Source of the DNA: Sipunculus nudus
Lineage: Eukaryota; Annelida; Sipuncula; Golfingiida; Sipunculidae
Assembly: GCA_026874595.1 (NCBI GenBank)
Contig: CM049310.1
Coordinates: forward strand, 77,181,056 to 77,245,055
DNA: 64,000 bases
Direction: 5' to 3'
The notes under the pieces are model-generated. The model had not been told where the DNA came from and searched no databases. It saw nothing but the letters and a program-made list of their open reading frames with translations. This document shows, piece after piece, positions 37,494 to 50,345 of this stretch. Numbering within the stretch: position 1 is the first letter of the stretch; each line of letters begins with the position of its first letter. The position numbers were made by a program, and so were the translations under genes.

Positions 37494-37622
37494 CGCCCCC
37501 CCCCCCCCCCTCCTAAGAGCGTTCTGCTATCAGAACAAGACTAATTTCCCCAGAAGTCACACTTTGATGAGCTTATTCCCTGGGCCACAAAGTTAACCGT
37601 CACTTTAGACGAGCCCCAATTT

Positions 37623-37777
37623 TGTAACGAAGACAAATTGCTCAGGGGAAAATCCTGGGCCGATCCCGGTTTCGAAACCAGGTCGGTGGCGCACAAGTCC
37701 GGCGTACCAACCGCTTCGCTAGAAAAGCAAGCTTCGCTAGCGAGACACTTCGGTCCGCTTGAATGTCACCCCGTAAC
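37623..37777 (-). mobile_element. tRNA-like short element, copy 2
   Basis: Direct repeat of 37,337-37,493, 130 bp away, starting gtaacgaagac and ending ccgtaaca. The A box is kept; the B box has changed to GGTTTCGAAAC. A poly-C tract (37,496-37,511) lies between the copies. Confidence 0.7.
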
Positions 37778-38017
37778 AATACGTACCTTGCTTAACTTTA
37801 GTGGCGATGTTCCTGGTTTTACTTGATATAATTGTTTAATTTTAAAAAATGAGATCCTGGCATACTGGACTATAACATAGCAGACGGACATTACACGTAG
37901 TGCGCGTGCTCGTGGAAAAGATCTACTGAAGATGACGTGGGGAAAAGCTTTAATCGAGAGAGGTTTATACTGGAATGTTTTAAATAATCTTGATTAAATA
38001 ATCTAATAACTAGATTA

Positions 38018-38920
38018 CGGGTAGTCGAAAAGCGACTACGTGTATCCGCCAAAATCAGAGTGGTACGGGTGAAGTGAGGCATAGATTGAGTGGCAAGGGG
38101 AAATAGAGTGAGGTGTGTTGCATATAAGCATGGATGTCTGCAGCCGAAATGTGTACGTAGGTGGCGCCACCTGCCAAAAAAATGAGAAAGCTAACCAAGA
38201 TGTATAAATACGCAAAATTTTAGGCAGATGAGTCAAACCACTACTGAGATATAAGCGATTTTAGCCCACGGCAGACAAACAGACGGACGCTGTGCAAAAA
38301 TGGTTACAGGTGGCGCCACCAGTTTTGCGTATGATAAAGAGCTATATGAGATCTATACACATGCAACATTTTGGCCCAATCGGTCGAACAGTTCCTGAGA
38401 TATGAGCTTGGATATCTGCAGCGTAATCTAGAATGTAGATGGAGCCACCTGTCATAAAATCAAAAAGCTATCTAGGATGTATACGCATGCCAAATTTCAG
38501 GTGAATTAGTCAAACCACTGCGGAGATATGAGTGATTTTAACCCAAGACAGACAAACAGATGGACACTGTGCAAACATGGTTGTTGGTGGCGCCACCATT
38601 TTTTGTGTATGTTATAAAGCTATCCAAGGGCTACATTTGTACATTTTTTTTTTCCTGATCGGTCAAAAGGTTCCCGAGATATGTGGGTTTATATGTGGAA
38701 AGAGACGCACAAATGGACGCTGGGCAGAGAGGAAAGGTCAGAGGTCAACGCAAATTGGTTAGGCACCAGTTCACATGTTACCCGATAATTGGTGTAGGTT
38801 TCGGAAAATCAGTCCAGTAGTCTCAGAGGAGTTCTACGGTAACGAACGCGGCGGCGGCGGCGGCGGCGGAACACGGTCAAAAACATAGTATCCGCAAAAC
38901 TTCGTTTTGGCGGATACAAT
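38018..38920. mobile_element. HINE-like element with GGTGGCGCCACC cores
   Basis: Inverted 13-bp repeats GTATCCGCCAAAA (38,042-38,054) and TTTTGGCGGATAC (38,905-38,917) mark the ends. At the right the second arm pairs with 38,888-38,900 to make a terminal hairpin with a ttcg loop; at the left a perfect hairpin GTAGTCG/CGACTAC precedes it (38,021-38,039). Inside, units of about 130-150 bp form a 280-bp dimer, with GGTGGCGCCACC at 38,160, 38,309 and 38,586. A (GGC)n tract lies at 38,850-38,869. Subterminal inverted repeats, a 3' hairpin and internal tandem repeats fit non-autonomous Helentron derivatives (HINEs). Inferred from structure only. Confidence 0.75.
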
Positions 38921-39869
38921 GATGCAATATGTGGTTGCAAGATGGCCAACTGGAGAAGCATGCCGCTAGACAAGTCAAAACACTGCCTCGCACCGGTGAG
39001 CAAAAATGATCAAGAACAAAAGGAAAAGTAACCAGTTGTCTGGGACAATCAGGATGAATCGAGGTACATAAGCCGCAGCCAAATTATTTTACAAATACCA
39101 ACACCTGCGCCGTGTATTCAATATGTAGTTATCAATTAGGATCCTAAAACATGTGAATTTCTGTCATTTGATATAAAGAATGTTGTGGGAAATGTTATGT
39201 GATGAGGGTGCCATGACTTCGCATATTGGTCGACAAGACTTGCCCGAAATTACACATCGCCGAGAGAGAGATAAGCATGATCCAGATTGGAACCCAGTGA
39301 GTTATACTGTTAACCCCCCCCCCCCCCCCCCCCCCAAAATAATAATAACGACCGCAGGCCTACATGGATCGATGAGTATATTTAGGTCAATCTTTTTTCC
39401 TTCTTTTTCTTTATTTAATCTGTGCGAGCTTGCGCTAGAATTCAAAAATGGCTAATTAAAAAACCTTGGTTACAATATAAGTCGTAGGGAACAGCTTTGC
39501 ACCGGATTGGTTATACCTTGACCTATTTTCAAAGGTCTTGTACTCCAATTAATTATTATCTTTCAGTTTCGGGCATCGGGAGAGGCTTCCGTTGATTGCT
39601 CAGCGATTGCAAAAATGTAGTTCCTATCTTTTTAGCAAAAGTGTACAGGCCTTCTCTGCAAGTATGCAGGCAGAGTCTTGAGACTTCCGCTCTGACATTG
39701 TTCTTGTTGCAATTTTTTGGGTTGGTGTCTCTGTAAGCAAATGTATTCAACAGATTAATGACAGCTTTTTATTAAAGGTGCCCATTCACTTACCTTTTGA
39801 AAAAGATTTTTTTGTGGTTTCTGGCTTCTTCTGGGTATATATTAATGATTTTAGGATAATTTTGGCTGT

Positions 39870-40165
39870 GAACAGTTCTTATACCGCTTTCTTGAATAAC
39901 GTTTGAACTTGCTTATCAACAACAGCAATGTTTACATCAGAGAAAAACATGTAATCTAAGATTCTAGGTTGCATATATGTGGAGGCAGAAAAGTCACATG
40001 TTGCAAAACGCCATTTACAGAGCTCCAGCTTATCTGACTTGTTGAATTTGTTTTGATTATTATAGCGGGGCCCCACATATTATAAACACGTTGATATACA
40101 CAAAACAAGCATCCGGTGTCCAGTGATATCCACGTTTTCCTGTCTATTTTATAAAAGTCCAAGTG
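39870..40165 (-). repeat. Fragment related to 46.77-46.90 kb
   Basis: The stretch ccacatattataaacacgtt and gatatacacaaaac (40,071-40,105) resembles ccacatattatgaacaagtg and tatataaacaaaac at 46,806-46,840. On the minus strand both read a similar peptide (FYKI, then CLFC, then NMW). A decayed mobile-element or gene-fragment copy is likely; I do not recognise the family. Confidence 0.4.
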
Positions 40166-40291
40166 TTGCCTTTAGTTTATAAAGGTCAGATAGGTGATTA
40201 TGCCCTTTAAATTTTGTGCAGGGTCAGGGTAATACCCAAGGACCAATTTTTAAATATTAGAGTTAATCTGGATCATTATAATATGTTTTTT

Positions 40292-40793
40292 ATACGCCCG
40301 TCTATGACATGACCTATTATGGTACACCCACGGTCCGTCCGTCCGTCCGTTTGCTTTGAGTGTTGCCGAGATACGTAACTTACCGGGGCTTTCATGGATT
40401 TTCACGAAACTCGCCATAACTATTAACCAATCGATTATCTCAGGCGATTTCGATTATGGGCGAAATTCACGCTTATTTTATAAGGTCAGAGGTCACAAGG
40501 CTACTTTGTGGTGTCGCCGCGATAACTTGATGATGGATTTTGATCAAACTCGACAGAAATATTGATCAATATAATATCTTGCCTAAGTTCGATTTCCAGC
40601 AAATTCCATGCAAATTTCATGAGGCCAGAGGTAACCAGACTTAGGTGGCGCCATGATGACTTATCAAAGTCTGATTGACTTTCATGAAACTCATAAATAT
40701 TAACCAACCTAGTTTCTCACCTGAAATACATTCTCAGCAAAGTTCACTCACATTGTATGAGGTCAGAGGTCACAAGATATGCGACGGGCGTAT
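40292..40793. mobile_element. HINE-like element with (CCGT)n and DR1 motifs
   Basis: Perfect 11-bp inverted ends ATACGCCCGTC (40,292-40,302) and GACGGGCGTAT (40,783-40,793). Right after the left end comes a ccgtccgtccgtccg tract (40,333-40,350), then three units of about 140 bp with gaggtcagaggtcaca and ttcatgaaactc words. Same layout as the elements at 38 and 51-53 kb, but a different core. No coding sequence. Confidence 0.75.
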
Positions 40794-41689
40794 TATTCAC
40801 AATTTGCGGTGCTATTGTTTGAAGATGCTTTACCATTGCGAGATAAGAGAAATTGTTTGTCCCAGCCGAGGGCAAGATCGTCGTCATTTCTATTACATGT
40901 AATAAGACATTTTCAAGTATAAATTTGCCTAAAGGGTTGGGAGGTTTCAGTCAATTGAAGTTGCTTTTGTTCTGACGTGACCTCCGATGTAACAACTGAA
41001 TTGGGGAACCATGACACCTTTCTCTAGGTTGGGATTAATATATTTTCTGCATATGATCAGGATCTTGAAATATTCCGCATCTGCTGATCCAGAATGTTCG
41101 CGGAGGTATATATGCATTCGGAGTGCTTTTCATATGGAAAAGCATGGTATGAAGATTAGACTTCGGGTTTCTAGTATTGGTGTTCCATTTTGACAAGGTG
41201 GGTCAGATCCCCTGAGAACGCGTGGAGGTATTTCATTTGATCATATTCAACACCTTATTTCAGTGCATACTTATTTAATGAGACTCGGATGTCACGAGCG
41301 GTGTGCAGACAAGGCTATATGATATATATGAGGTGAGCAACTAGATTTATGATGCAAATTCGATTGTACGTTGGATTCGGAAACACACTCCTTTATGGCA
41401 AATACAATGGCTTAATCTGACGATATGTTCCCCAAATTACCAAATAGCATGACATTCTGGTCTGGTCATTATTAATTCAAGTACACTGGGTGGTATGTAC
41501 GGCGCTACCGTGACAATAGATATATTGTATTTGTTGAGTAAAGTCATACGCAATTGAACAGTATAAGTCTCATATTACCTATTATAAACTGCTATATCTA
41601 CTTTAATTTTTCCGATTAATAAAGCGGGCCATATGTTTTTTTATGAAAATCGAAATGTAAATATAGATAATGTTAAGTTCACTGCGAAC

Positions 41690-41960
41690 CGTGGGGATGG
41701 GGCGCCAATACGGGTTATGGGGACTATATGCCCCCACTTTTAGCAACAGGGGATGATCAATGTAGTCATTCCCCTGCTATTCAGAAAATAAGGTTTATAT
41801 TTTGGGGAAAAAAATTATTTTAAATGAGAATGATAGACTTTGGTTCGGTCTTTTCAATACAAAGTATACTACAAAATATTATATAAAAGTCGGCTTAGAA
41901 TTAATGCTTTCTGAAAACCTTATACCTTATATTTTTTAAAACTTATACTTAGCTGTTATA
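41690..41960 (-). mobile_element. GGCGTCAA MITE, copy 3 (inverted, decayed)
   Basis: ggggcgccaatacgggttatg, cccccacttttagcaac and cccctgctattcagaaaata correspond, in reverse, to 61,230-61,120. The far end is eroded, so the right border is approximate. The first pieces here and below are given as separate words from one continuous stretch. Confidence 0.6.
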
Positions 41961-42354
41961 TGACAGGAAAAAAATTGGTTTTAATATCGATAATTTACGG
42001 CACTGCTTAGATGCTAAAATTTTTTGTATCCCCGCATAAGAGATTTTGAATTCATGATTATAAGTGTTCTGTGACTACCATTGTAAATGCCCGCTGATCA
42101 AGCACATGGACTGAAGACGGCGTGACTGCGTTTCACACTTTCGCTGGGAGGGTTTTTTTTTTCGCCACTTGATTATTTCGTCTGTTAAGATTTATTCAAG
42201 TGATGATGAACGGATTTTAAAGAAAATTGAGAAGATTAGGGTTGTTAGGTTTAAATTTTAATTATATAAGAAGGTATACAGTTTGTGACCATAATATGCT
42301 ATTGTTTTGTATTTTCTTGGCAAGCTGGCAACTGAACATACTGCGTCTTACCGG

Positions 42355-42428
42355 ATTTTGTGCTCAGGGATAGAGCGCAAGACTCAAAGCCGGGAGATCG
42401 TGAGTTCGAATCTTAGCCAAGGCGTTGA
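42355..42428 (+). repeat. tRNA-like SINE head
   Basis: The D-arm-like gctcagggatagagcgc is followed by gactcaaagccgggagatcg and the B-box-like gagttcgaatct. The same order is found on the minus strand at 60,692-60,625, where it is fused to a SINE body. No acceptor stem closes, so this is not a tRNA gene. Confidence 0.6.
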
Positions 42429-43035
42429 GTTTTAACAAAAAACAAAACATCAGTGTCTAGTCTAGTACAGAAAAAAATGCATTCGCACCATGTTTTGTTT
42501 TATTCCAACAGTCCATAGAACAATACATATTTTGTGTTTGGCCTTACAGATTTCTAAACCATTACAATAACATATTTATCCAGAGCGAGCGCCCGAGTCT
42601 TTCACTGGTATAAAGGGACGTCAATGTCCCGGCGAGTAGAGCTTACGTGTTATGCAACCATCTAATTTATTAACCGTTTTCCTAAGCACAATCCAAAGTT
42701 TGATCAGGGTCCTGGCGGAAATATTTGTGTTCTCCCTCTGTTTTTTTTTTTCGACAGATTACGATTTACGATTCGATTGTCTTGATCACGTAAGTTGATA
42801 AAAAAAAAACAAGGTCAGTGTGCTTTAAATTTCACTAGATATCAGATCTTTCTTTTTCTTGATGAAAGTTATATTTTACCAGGTTATCAGTTACGTAGAC
42901 AGCTCCCCAAAACAGAGGAATCATTTACATATTGTCAAATTAATTGAGCAATATACTAAATTGCATTTCGCTATCGCTATCAGAGGACTTGTTGGTTTTG
43001 CACCCATGTACGTCTAAGTCTAATTTGACTACGGC

Positions 43036-43213
43036 AGAAAGGGGCGGATCCAGGATTTAGGATAAGATTAGGTCCAATCCAAGAGGAGTAATGAAAAAAA
43101 GGTCCACCGGTCCGAAAAACCAAGTCTGAAGCCCAAATAAAAAGGTTGCGGCGGCAACAAAAGGGAAGGGGATCCGGACCCCCTGGACCCCCCGTCTGGA
43201 TCCGCTTTTGGGC
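43036..43213. mobile_element. GGCGGATCCAGG MITE, copy 3
   Basis: Left end gaaaggggcggatccagg, right end ctggatccgcttttg. It shares ggtccaatccaagaggagta with the copy at 13.3 kb. It lacks the long G run of the other copies. Confidence 0.82.
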
Positions 43214-46200
43214 AGGCCTGCTAAAGGGAAATGACCTGGACAAGGGTAAGTGCCCTGGTAAAAAAATGTCGCCTTCTGTTAAACATAGAAGGTGCACATC
43301 TCCGTGAAGGAAGATAAGTGCATTTTCGACATGTTGTGACACATGCTGGAAACATGCATACAACAAATTGTGAAGTTTCCCTAACTTGTTCCAACTGGAC
43401 TGTTATGCAGGAGAGGAATAGTGTATATCGGAATTCTCTCATTGAAAAAGAGTGAAAAAAAGAGTGCTGCTAACAAAAAAGAAAAAAGAGTAATTACTAT
43501 CATATTCAGTATATTCTAAAAAAAAAGAGAAAGAGTGACTCTTTTGAAAAGAAGAGTGATTTGGCCTTTTGTCTGGCTTGTGCGAATGCCACGTCGCCCA
43601 AGCCTAGGAGAACTGGCTTACTGCTAACAGCGGCAACGTATCCGTTTCGGTGTAATTACTTCGTACCTATGTGTCAGGTTTTAATATGTCGGGCCATCCA
43701 TCCCTGCTTATAAAAGAACCATTAGCCCAAAAACTGGCTATGGGATTGACACATCATATAAAATAGACCATTTAGGTGTTCTCTCGATGTAAATATATGG
43801 CGTGATCACAAAAACAGTGTGGCCGGAGCCCGAGTCTATGTTCATCCCGTCTGGCAATGCTGCTAAGTGTCTTCAGAAGTTTGAAGTTCCTGGCGCGCTG
43901 ATATTAACGCCGACACAAGCGATAAATGTAACATGATTAAAGCCCACCTTCCGTCTTAGGTCCCGCATATCATTATTCTCAACCATTCATGAACCCCTTT
44001 ATTTTGGTATGTTAAATATACGAGACATGCATTCGCCCTAGAGGTACAATGCGATGCACGGGTATATTCCATTACAAGGAGGGCCTCTTTCAATCAAGTC
44101 ATATTTTTGGCCAAAAGCAAAGGTACCTGTCACTGAAGTTACTATGATATGTTACAGCTGTTACACTGGCATTAAAACGCGTTCCTTGACGTGTGTCTTG
44201 AAGGTTACTGAAATAGTAGCCTTAGGCAATTACAACAAAATTTAAAGAAGCCATAACAAAGTATATATAAACGTCCTACGCATGAGAGTAGCGATTATTA
44301 TTTAATCCGTAAATTAATAGTTTTATTATCATATTATATCAACAAATTCTTCCTACAAACACAAACGATTCAATAGTCTGCTCACAAACCATGAATAAAC
44401 AGGAGTGTATACTGGTGTAGAATACCCCCTTTTTTAGTTCATTTTTGTACTTGGCCTAAAATGCCTAGGGTAAGGCTAAAAATATAATAACAGGTGGGAG
44501 CGGATAATTTTAATCCAAAGATGGAAACAATTTATAATTTTGAGAATATCCTCCAAGCTATTTTTTTTAATAATTGCCGGTGGTGGCACTAAAGTAAAGC
44601 GTTGTGACGCAACTCCTCTGTGAATCATTTTCCATATTGTCCGATCAATCCTGAGGAATTTGCCATTAATTCCTGTCTTGAAGAGGCTATGACAGCGCCA
44701 TCTGTCAGAAACTACACCAGTAAATCCAGCGGGTGAACTCCTAGTCAGACTTTAGTAAATGGAATGAAACTGGTCTTCAAGTGCAAAATTATGTACGGGC
44801 AATGTGCTCGTGCAAAGGAATGCTATAAGTATAAGAGGATTGATAGATTTGGCACCATTCCAATGTAGTTGATAGGAAACAGACGAATAAAAATCAGAGA
44901 TGGCACCCACGATTCCACTTGAGAGTGTTTTAAGGGTACTGGCTGCACGAAAGAAAAACTTCGAAAGACTGTACCTCAATAGGTGAGCAATATAGTATGC
45001 ATTAAATCCGCCCCCGTGTTTTAAAGTACGGACAGTAGGCAAAGACATTTGCCAAGTGCGACGAACTCCCAGCTCTTTCAAATAAACATAGAGAACGGGA
45101 GTTTCATAGACTTTCCCTGTCGTGTACCCTTTAAATATTTATTCAAAGTCAAAATACTAAAATATCATATTTCTCTATTTCTATTTTTCTCTACACTCCC
45201 ACGGAAGAAATATATGCACAGTATATATTTTTTATGATACATTATATATAAGATCAATTAATCAAACCTACCTGTTCAAAGTATGACCAAATGTGTTCAG
45301 GGTAAATTTTTTCAGCAAAGTTGGACTGCCTTTGTATGGATTAATATGGATTGCTATTTCCCTTAAAACATATGACATCCCTTACGGCATAGGCAAGGAA
45401 TATATCCAGTTTCTTGTTTGAAGTCTTTCTGCATTAAGGACGCCATTCCTGACATGTATTCGCCGTATGATTTTTATATGACAGCCTTTGATAAAAACAT
45501 ATTCATAAATAATAAGGAAACGGGGGCTTTGCAGACATTCTGAGACAGTTAATCTCAACATTGTCATGGTACAGAGCAGCCGAGGAGGCAATTTAGGTTT
45601 TATTAATTAAATGCCAAAATATTGATTTCATAAATACTGACTAGAGGGAGCGTCTGACCAGTGCACTTAATCACCTTTCTTCCAGACCCGGGCCGTCTCG
45701 GCTTTATGGATGCTGCCGTTGTTTGCGCAGGATGATCAAATTACTACAACCCATCATTTACCCGGGCTCCATGGTCGGTGTCACTCTAGTAATTAGATAT
45801 CAAAGTCAGCCATTCGTTACCACGCGTGATTTAGAGGTTGTTTTGTGGGTATGTGTGAGGCAAGCTATCGGACCAGGCGCACTGTAGAATATCCAAGGTA
45901 CTATTGATCATTGTGGAAACAATGATCTCATTCTGGCACTGCCATTATCAAGATGACACTCCAATAAAATATAAAATTCCCCTCACGCCGGATCATTTAT
46001 TTCAAAGTCCAAGAACTGTAGTTCTCATGAAGATGCATTAATTTTCTTAATTCGATAGATTAGCTTATTGAATAATTAGTTCCTAAGAGACTTAAAGCTA
46101 AACCAGTGTATGTAAGCTTTGAATATCAAAGCAAGGCTTTTTGTAAACCCATTTCGTGTTTTTACCTGTAACCCTCTTTGTGTTAGTTCTTATATATGTA

Positions 46201-46614
46201 TAATGAATGGAACAATCATAAATCTCACTGAATTCATTCTATATTCCTGCACATATAATTTCTGAATATATATTAAAAGAGAAATTTAACCTTATGCCTA
46301 TATGCCCTTTTGTGATATTTTGTCTCTTTAAAAGATATATTGGAGGAAAAGATTTATGGAAGGTTCGGAAAAACTTTATTGATCTTAAAAAGATGCATCA
46401 CGAGCCATTTGAGTCACATTGAAAATCGGAACTCTCACACAATGAACAGAAACTGTCAAACGAATGCAAATATATCTGAGTATATAGAGAAGTAACTTCT
46501 TCTCTAAAGAAATTTAGAAGCCCAGATTTTTTTAAACTGGGAAAGTGAAGTGTTAGCTTGTAGGAATAAATTGTTTTTGAAGGAATAAACGAGTTTTAAA
46601 ATATGCAAGTACAG

Positions 46615-46735
46615 TGATGTTGTCGAGTCCACAACATCTGTGTTCAAGTCCGGGTCACCGAGGTTCGAGTCCAAGTCCACCTTCTTCGAGTCCGAGTCAC
46701 TTAGAAGTCCGAGTCCAATACACATCTCCTTGATC
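46615..46735. mobile_element. GAGTCC-rich element fragment, copy 3
   Basis: gatgttgtcgagtccacaac and cgaggttcgagtccaagtcc match the left part of the element at 25.74 kb, including caccttcttcgagtccgag. The right half is missing. Confidence 0.65.
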
Positions 46736-47374
46736 GGTCTGATTTCCACCATATTTCTTTGTTGGACGTGTTTGGATTCAGATCAGTGGCCATTTTGTCG
46801 GGCCTCCACATATTATGAACAAGTGTATATAAACAAAACAGACAGTCTTGTACCGTGGAATCAGCGGAATTTGGCTTGATTTTATAAAAGGTTCAACATA
46901 TTATCTTTACATGACATATATCTGGATGGGTCGCTTTAAGGAGCTCCTGGTTGACAGGACTAGTGTCGCAGCAATGGCGAAGCTGTGTAAATCCTCCAAC
47001 GTTGCACAGACCTTGAAATTCCTCAAATCTGTTCAAAGTATAGTTTTTCCACATCAGAGCATAGGATTTCATAAATGTTCGAAATATTATTTGCTCCTAA
47101 CACGTCAGTTTACCTGCATAGAGCCAGTTGGATGAAGTTGATGGCATGGTCGGTATATATAGTCAGTATCTGGATCGTTATGATAACATCCGAAGGGCTT
47201 ATGTAGCAAGAAGGTTACTCGTCCGTGTTTGGATACCACTGTTGGTTCAAACATGGTGATTTATAGAAGCTTGTGGTCCGTTGCCATAAAATATATCTGG
47301 CCGTTGAGAAAATCTGAAATTTTTTTAGGTCATGATTACCGCCGGTGCTGATTCTTTGTTTTGGTGTAACGACG

Positions 47375-47716
47375 TTAAGAGTCGGTAACTGTTTTCGAAA
47401 ACACAGGCGTTTTAAGGTGGTCCTTTCTATCCGGATAGCGATGACATATCACGGACCCAGTTTCTACGCCTGACGCATCACTGGAAATAAAGGGGAGAGG
47501 GTGTCCTAGGGCGGTATCACTGGGTAGCATTGCATTCAGACATTTGTTCTTCGGCGCAAAAGCTCCACAGTATATTTTTTTTTCAGGAAAGACGTTTGAG
47601 TGGTTTTGAAGGCTTCGGAATCCATTTGCTTGGTGGACTAAAGCATTTTTAAGACCTTCATTTTCTTGGTGATGCCAGGGCGCAACAGGATATTCGAAGT
47701 GTGTGCAAAGATGCAT
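47375..47716 (-). other. Unrecognised 113-codon open frame
   Basis: An uninterrupted minus-strand frame (cysteines and histidines scattered, for example VICHRYPDRKDHL) in a neighbourhood (46.8-48.3 kb) that shares a fragment with 39.9-40.2 kb. No ATG-proximal context, splice sites or known domain is visible. It may be part of a decayed transposon. It lies within a pappalysin intron and has no counterpart in the pappalysin domain order. Confidence 0.25.
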
Positions 47717-50039
47717 ATCTCAATCTTGCACCGTAAACCTTTATCTTGGAGCAACGCTTCTTTGATAAGTTATGTATGTTTTCCACAGTATGAACGTTAC
47801 CAGTGTTCTGTATAACAAGCAACTATTTTATGTAAACCGGAAATGGTCTTCTCGATATTTTGTTCAAAGAAACCCAATGTCGAACTTGTTATGAATAAAA
47901 ACCATTTCTGTCAAAGTACTCTGCGAGCGATCAGCGCAAAGGCCAGTTTTTTTCCCTCGAGTCACATCTGCGAGTTTGATCAGGTTGTTTGCATATATTT
48001 ATCAATCATTTTTAAACATTGGTCATCTACTTCGTTTTTGTTTCAGAAACATCAGCTACAAATCGGCTCGTTGTTTGATTTGACTCGCCTGGGTTGGCTC
48101 CACGTTATAGTTACCCACTAATAGGTCGAAGTCCCCTCCAAGACTCCTTGGCGTATCTCTTTCTTTTGTTCGAGGTCCTTTAGTTGGTCAGTAGGTTCCA
48201 GAATCTTGGCTTTGAACATCTTCCTACTATCAAGCCTCTGAAAGCTACACTTTCATCAACTCTGATTCATGGAACTCCATAAAATCTATTTCATAAATAA
48301 TGAACAAGCTGCTAGTGTTCGGGCAGAAGTCACAAAGGCCAAACAAGTCTAACCGTCAACGTGTAACCAATACACTGATCACACGCCGTCTGCACATGAA
48401 TACATAAACCAGAAACGAAATGGGCTTACAATGCTTAATATGGTTGGTCAGATTCTACATTCCCTTCTCCCAGTACGCAACATACGTGTTTCGGGAGCCG
48501 CGTAAATAAGTTTACGCGAGTCGTTTGATTGGTTCAATTATCTTGTTCATTATTCATAATGTAGACCACAGAACGGCTCGATAAAGCAAGGTATCTTTGT
48601 TCCGTATAGCGGCCAGAATCTGCTTAAGTATGTTACATAATCATGAATTACTGAAAAGCTAGATTTTATATGACATATGTTTAGTGCATGGGGAAACGCA
48701 ATTTTTGTTTGCGTTTTTATACTATTTCAATGAGGCCTAAATCATAGTAAGGATAAGACAGTGAAATAACCACACAAAATCCCACAATCCTCCGAAATAT
48801 CTTTAGGTTTAATGGGTGATCTTTGTGACTTATGGCATACTGAGTTTCAATGATTTTAATCATTAGGTGTTAAAATATATTTTAAGTATGGATTAGATAA
48901 TGATGGAGATTTTGAAAACATTTTGGTTTATGAGATCGTTTTATAAACCATTGAAAGTGCCAGAAGGGCCCTCCAATGTGGAGTGATTTTCTGTGATATA
49001 ACGCACCATGTTATTCATTTTGTAACATAATTAAAAGAAATTTATCTATAAAATGTGCAATGTATAAAACACTGTATAATAACAGCAAGGTAGATGCAGC
49101 AGTGATTTTACAGCTCGCCATCAACCGCTGATTCACCGTACATTACTCAAGGACGACATTAGTGGATTTTCATTTTGCATGTCCTTCCCCGTGGGCAACA
49201 TTTTCTGCGGGAAATCTTCATAAGAACATATGACCACTGGTTATAGAAAAGTATCATTCCTGATTTTGCCAGCGTCGTCTGCGAAACTGATTAACCCGCC
49301 TCTGAGGGTTCGTCATGCATTATTCCACAGCCATACCCTCTTTTGGGGAACCGCCCATGGCCGTACAGAGCAGGGAACTAATCTGAAACCAATCCCGTCT
49401 AAATAAATTGCTGTAAATGTGAGAGGTCGCTCAAAGTAGGAGGTGCATTATGCTTTACCTTTTCCTCGGCGTTAAAACGATCGTGTCTTTTTGAGTCTGG
49501 CCTTAAGAGCCGTGATGATCAGACCGTAATGACGCTGAAGATTAGATCTGTGCGGTATATGTTGATGAATTTTTGTCTGAATCGTGGATATAAAAACGGC
49601 CTGGTTTTTATGTGGCACAGGTGTACAATTTGTTCGGGGTTTTTTTTTCAGTTACATGTAACCAGCTTGTTCATATAGCAATTTTTATCTACTGCTACAG
49701 TTACCTTTTTATAGAGTTCTACCTTTTGAAGACGCCACTGATAAAAATCACTAGAATATGCTTGGTTATCATCTGAAAGTCACGTGGACGGTCCTGTTCA
49801 ATCCGTAATACATTACACATTTATATGACCCCATTTTTTCAATGTTGAAACCAAAGTCTACTTCTTTACATCGGATAACTACAATGATATTTTCACATTT
49901 TCATAATTATAATTTCACTTCAACAAGACGCGTAAATACAGTGACCAAAAATAATATTTGTAAATTGTAAGTTGTAGCAGGTAACTTTTTTTTAGATTTA
50001 TTAACCATCTGATGACAAAGGTAAATAATACATATACTC

Positions 50040-50345
50040 GTGTGTGTGTTCGTGTGTGTGTTGGTTTACAACATAACTCAAGCAATCATGAACATAATCT
50101 CATGAAATTTCGGGGCATTTCGGGAATGAGCCTGGGAAGAATAGAGTAGATTTTGGTGTGCATCTAGCATCTTCTCTGGATTCTGAAGCGCCATCAAGGA
50201 TTATTCACTTATACAGATAAACCTGGGAAAATGGGCCAAAATGTAACTAAATGCACAGAGGATCCCGCCTCATCAGTCTGGCCCGGTCAGCTGTTCAGGT
50301 CACGCTCGAGCGCGAAGCACCTCGGAGAATGTCCAGTTTGTTTGC
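50040..50345 (-). repeat. Inverted fragment of the 5-kb repeat
   Basis: Reverse complement of roughly 10,060-10,400 in copy A. Shared words include caacataactcgagca (here caacataactcaagca), gcacagaggatcccgcctca versus the tgcacaaaaggtcccgcc of copy A, and gggaaaatgggcc. The match is clearly lower than between copies A and B, so this is an older copy and shows that the duplicon contains a dispersed family. Confidence 0.7.

Noticed and set aside
42355-42428. A functional tRNA gene
   Set aside because: No closing acceptor stem or proper anticodon arm, and the same head is fused to a SINE body elsewhere.
44752-45081. 109-codon minus-strand frame
   Set aside because: No domain, no biased composition and no splice context; within length expected by chance for 64 kb on two strands.
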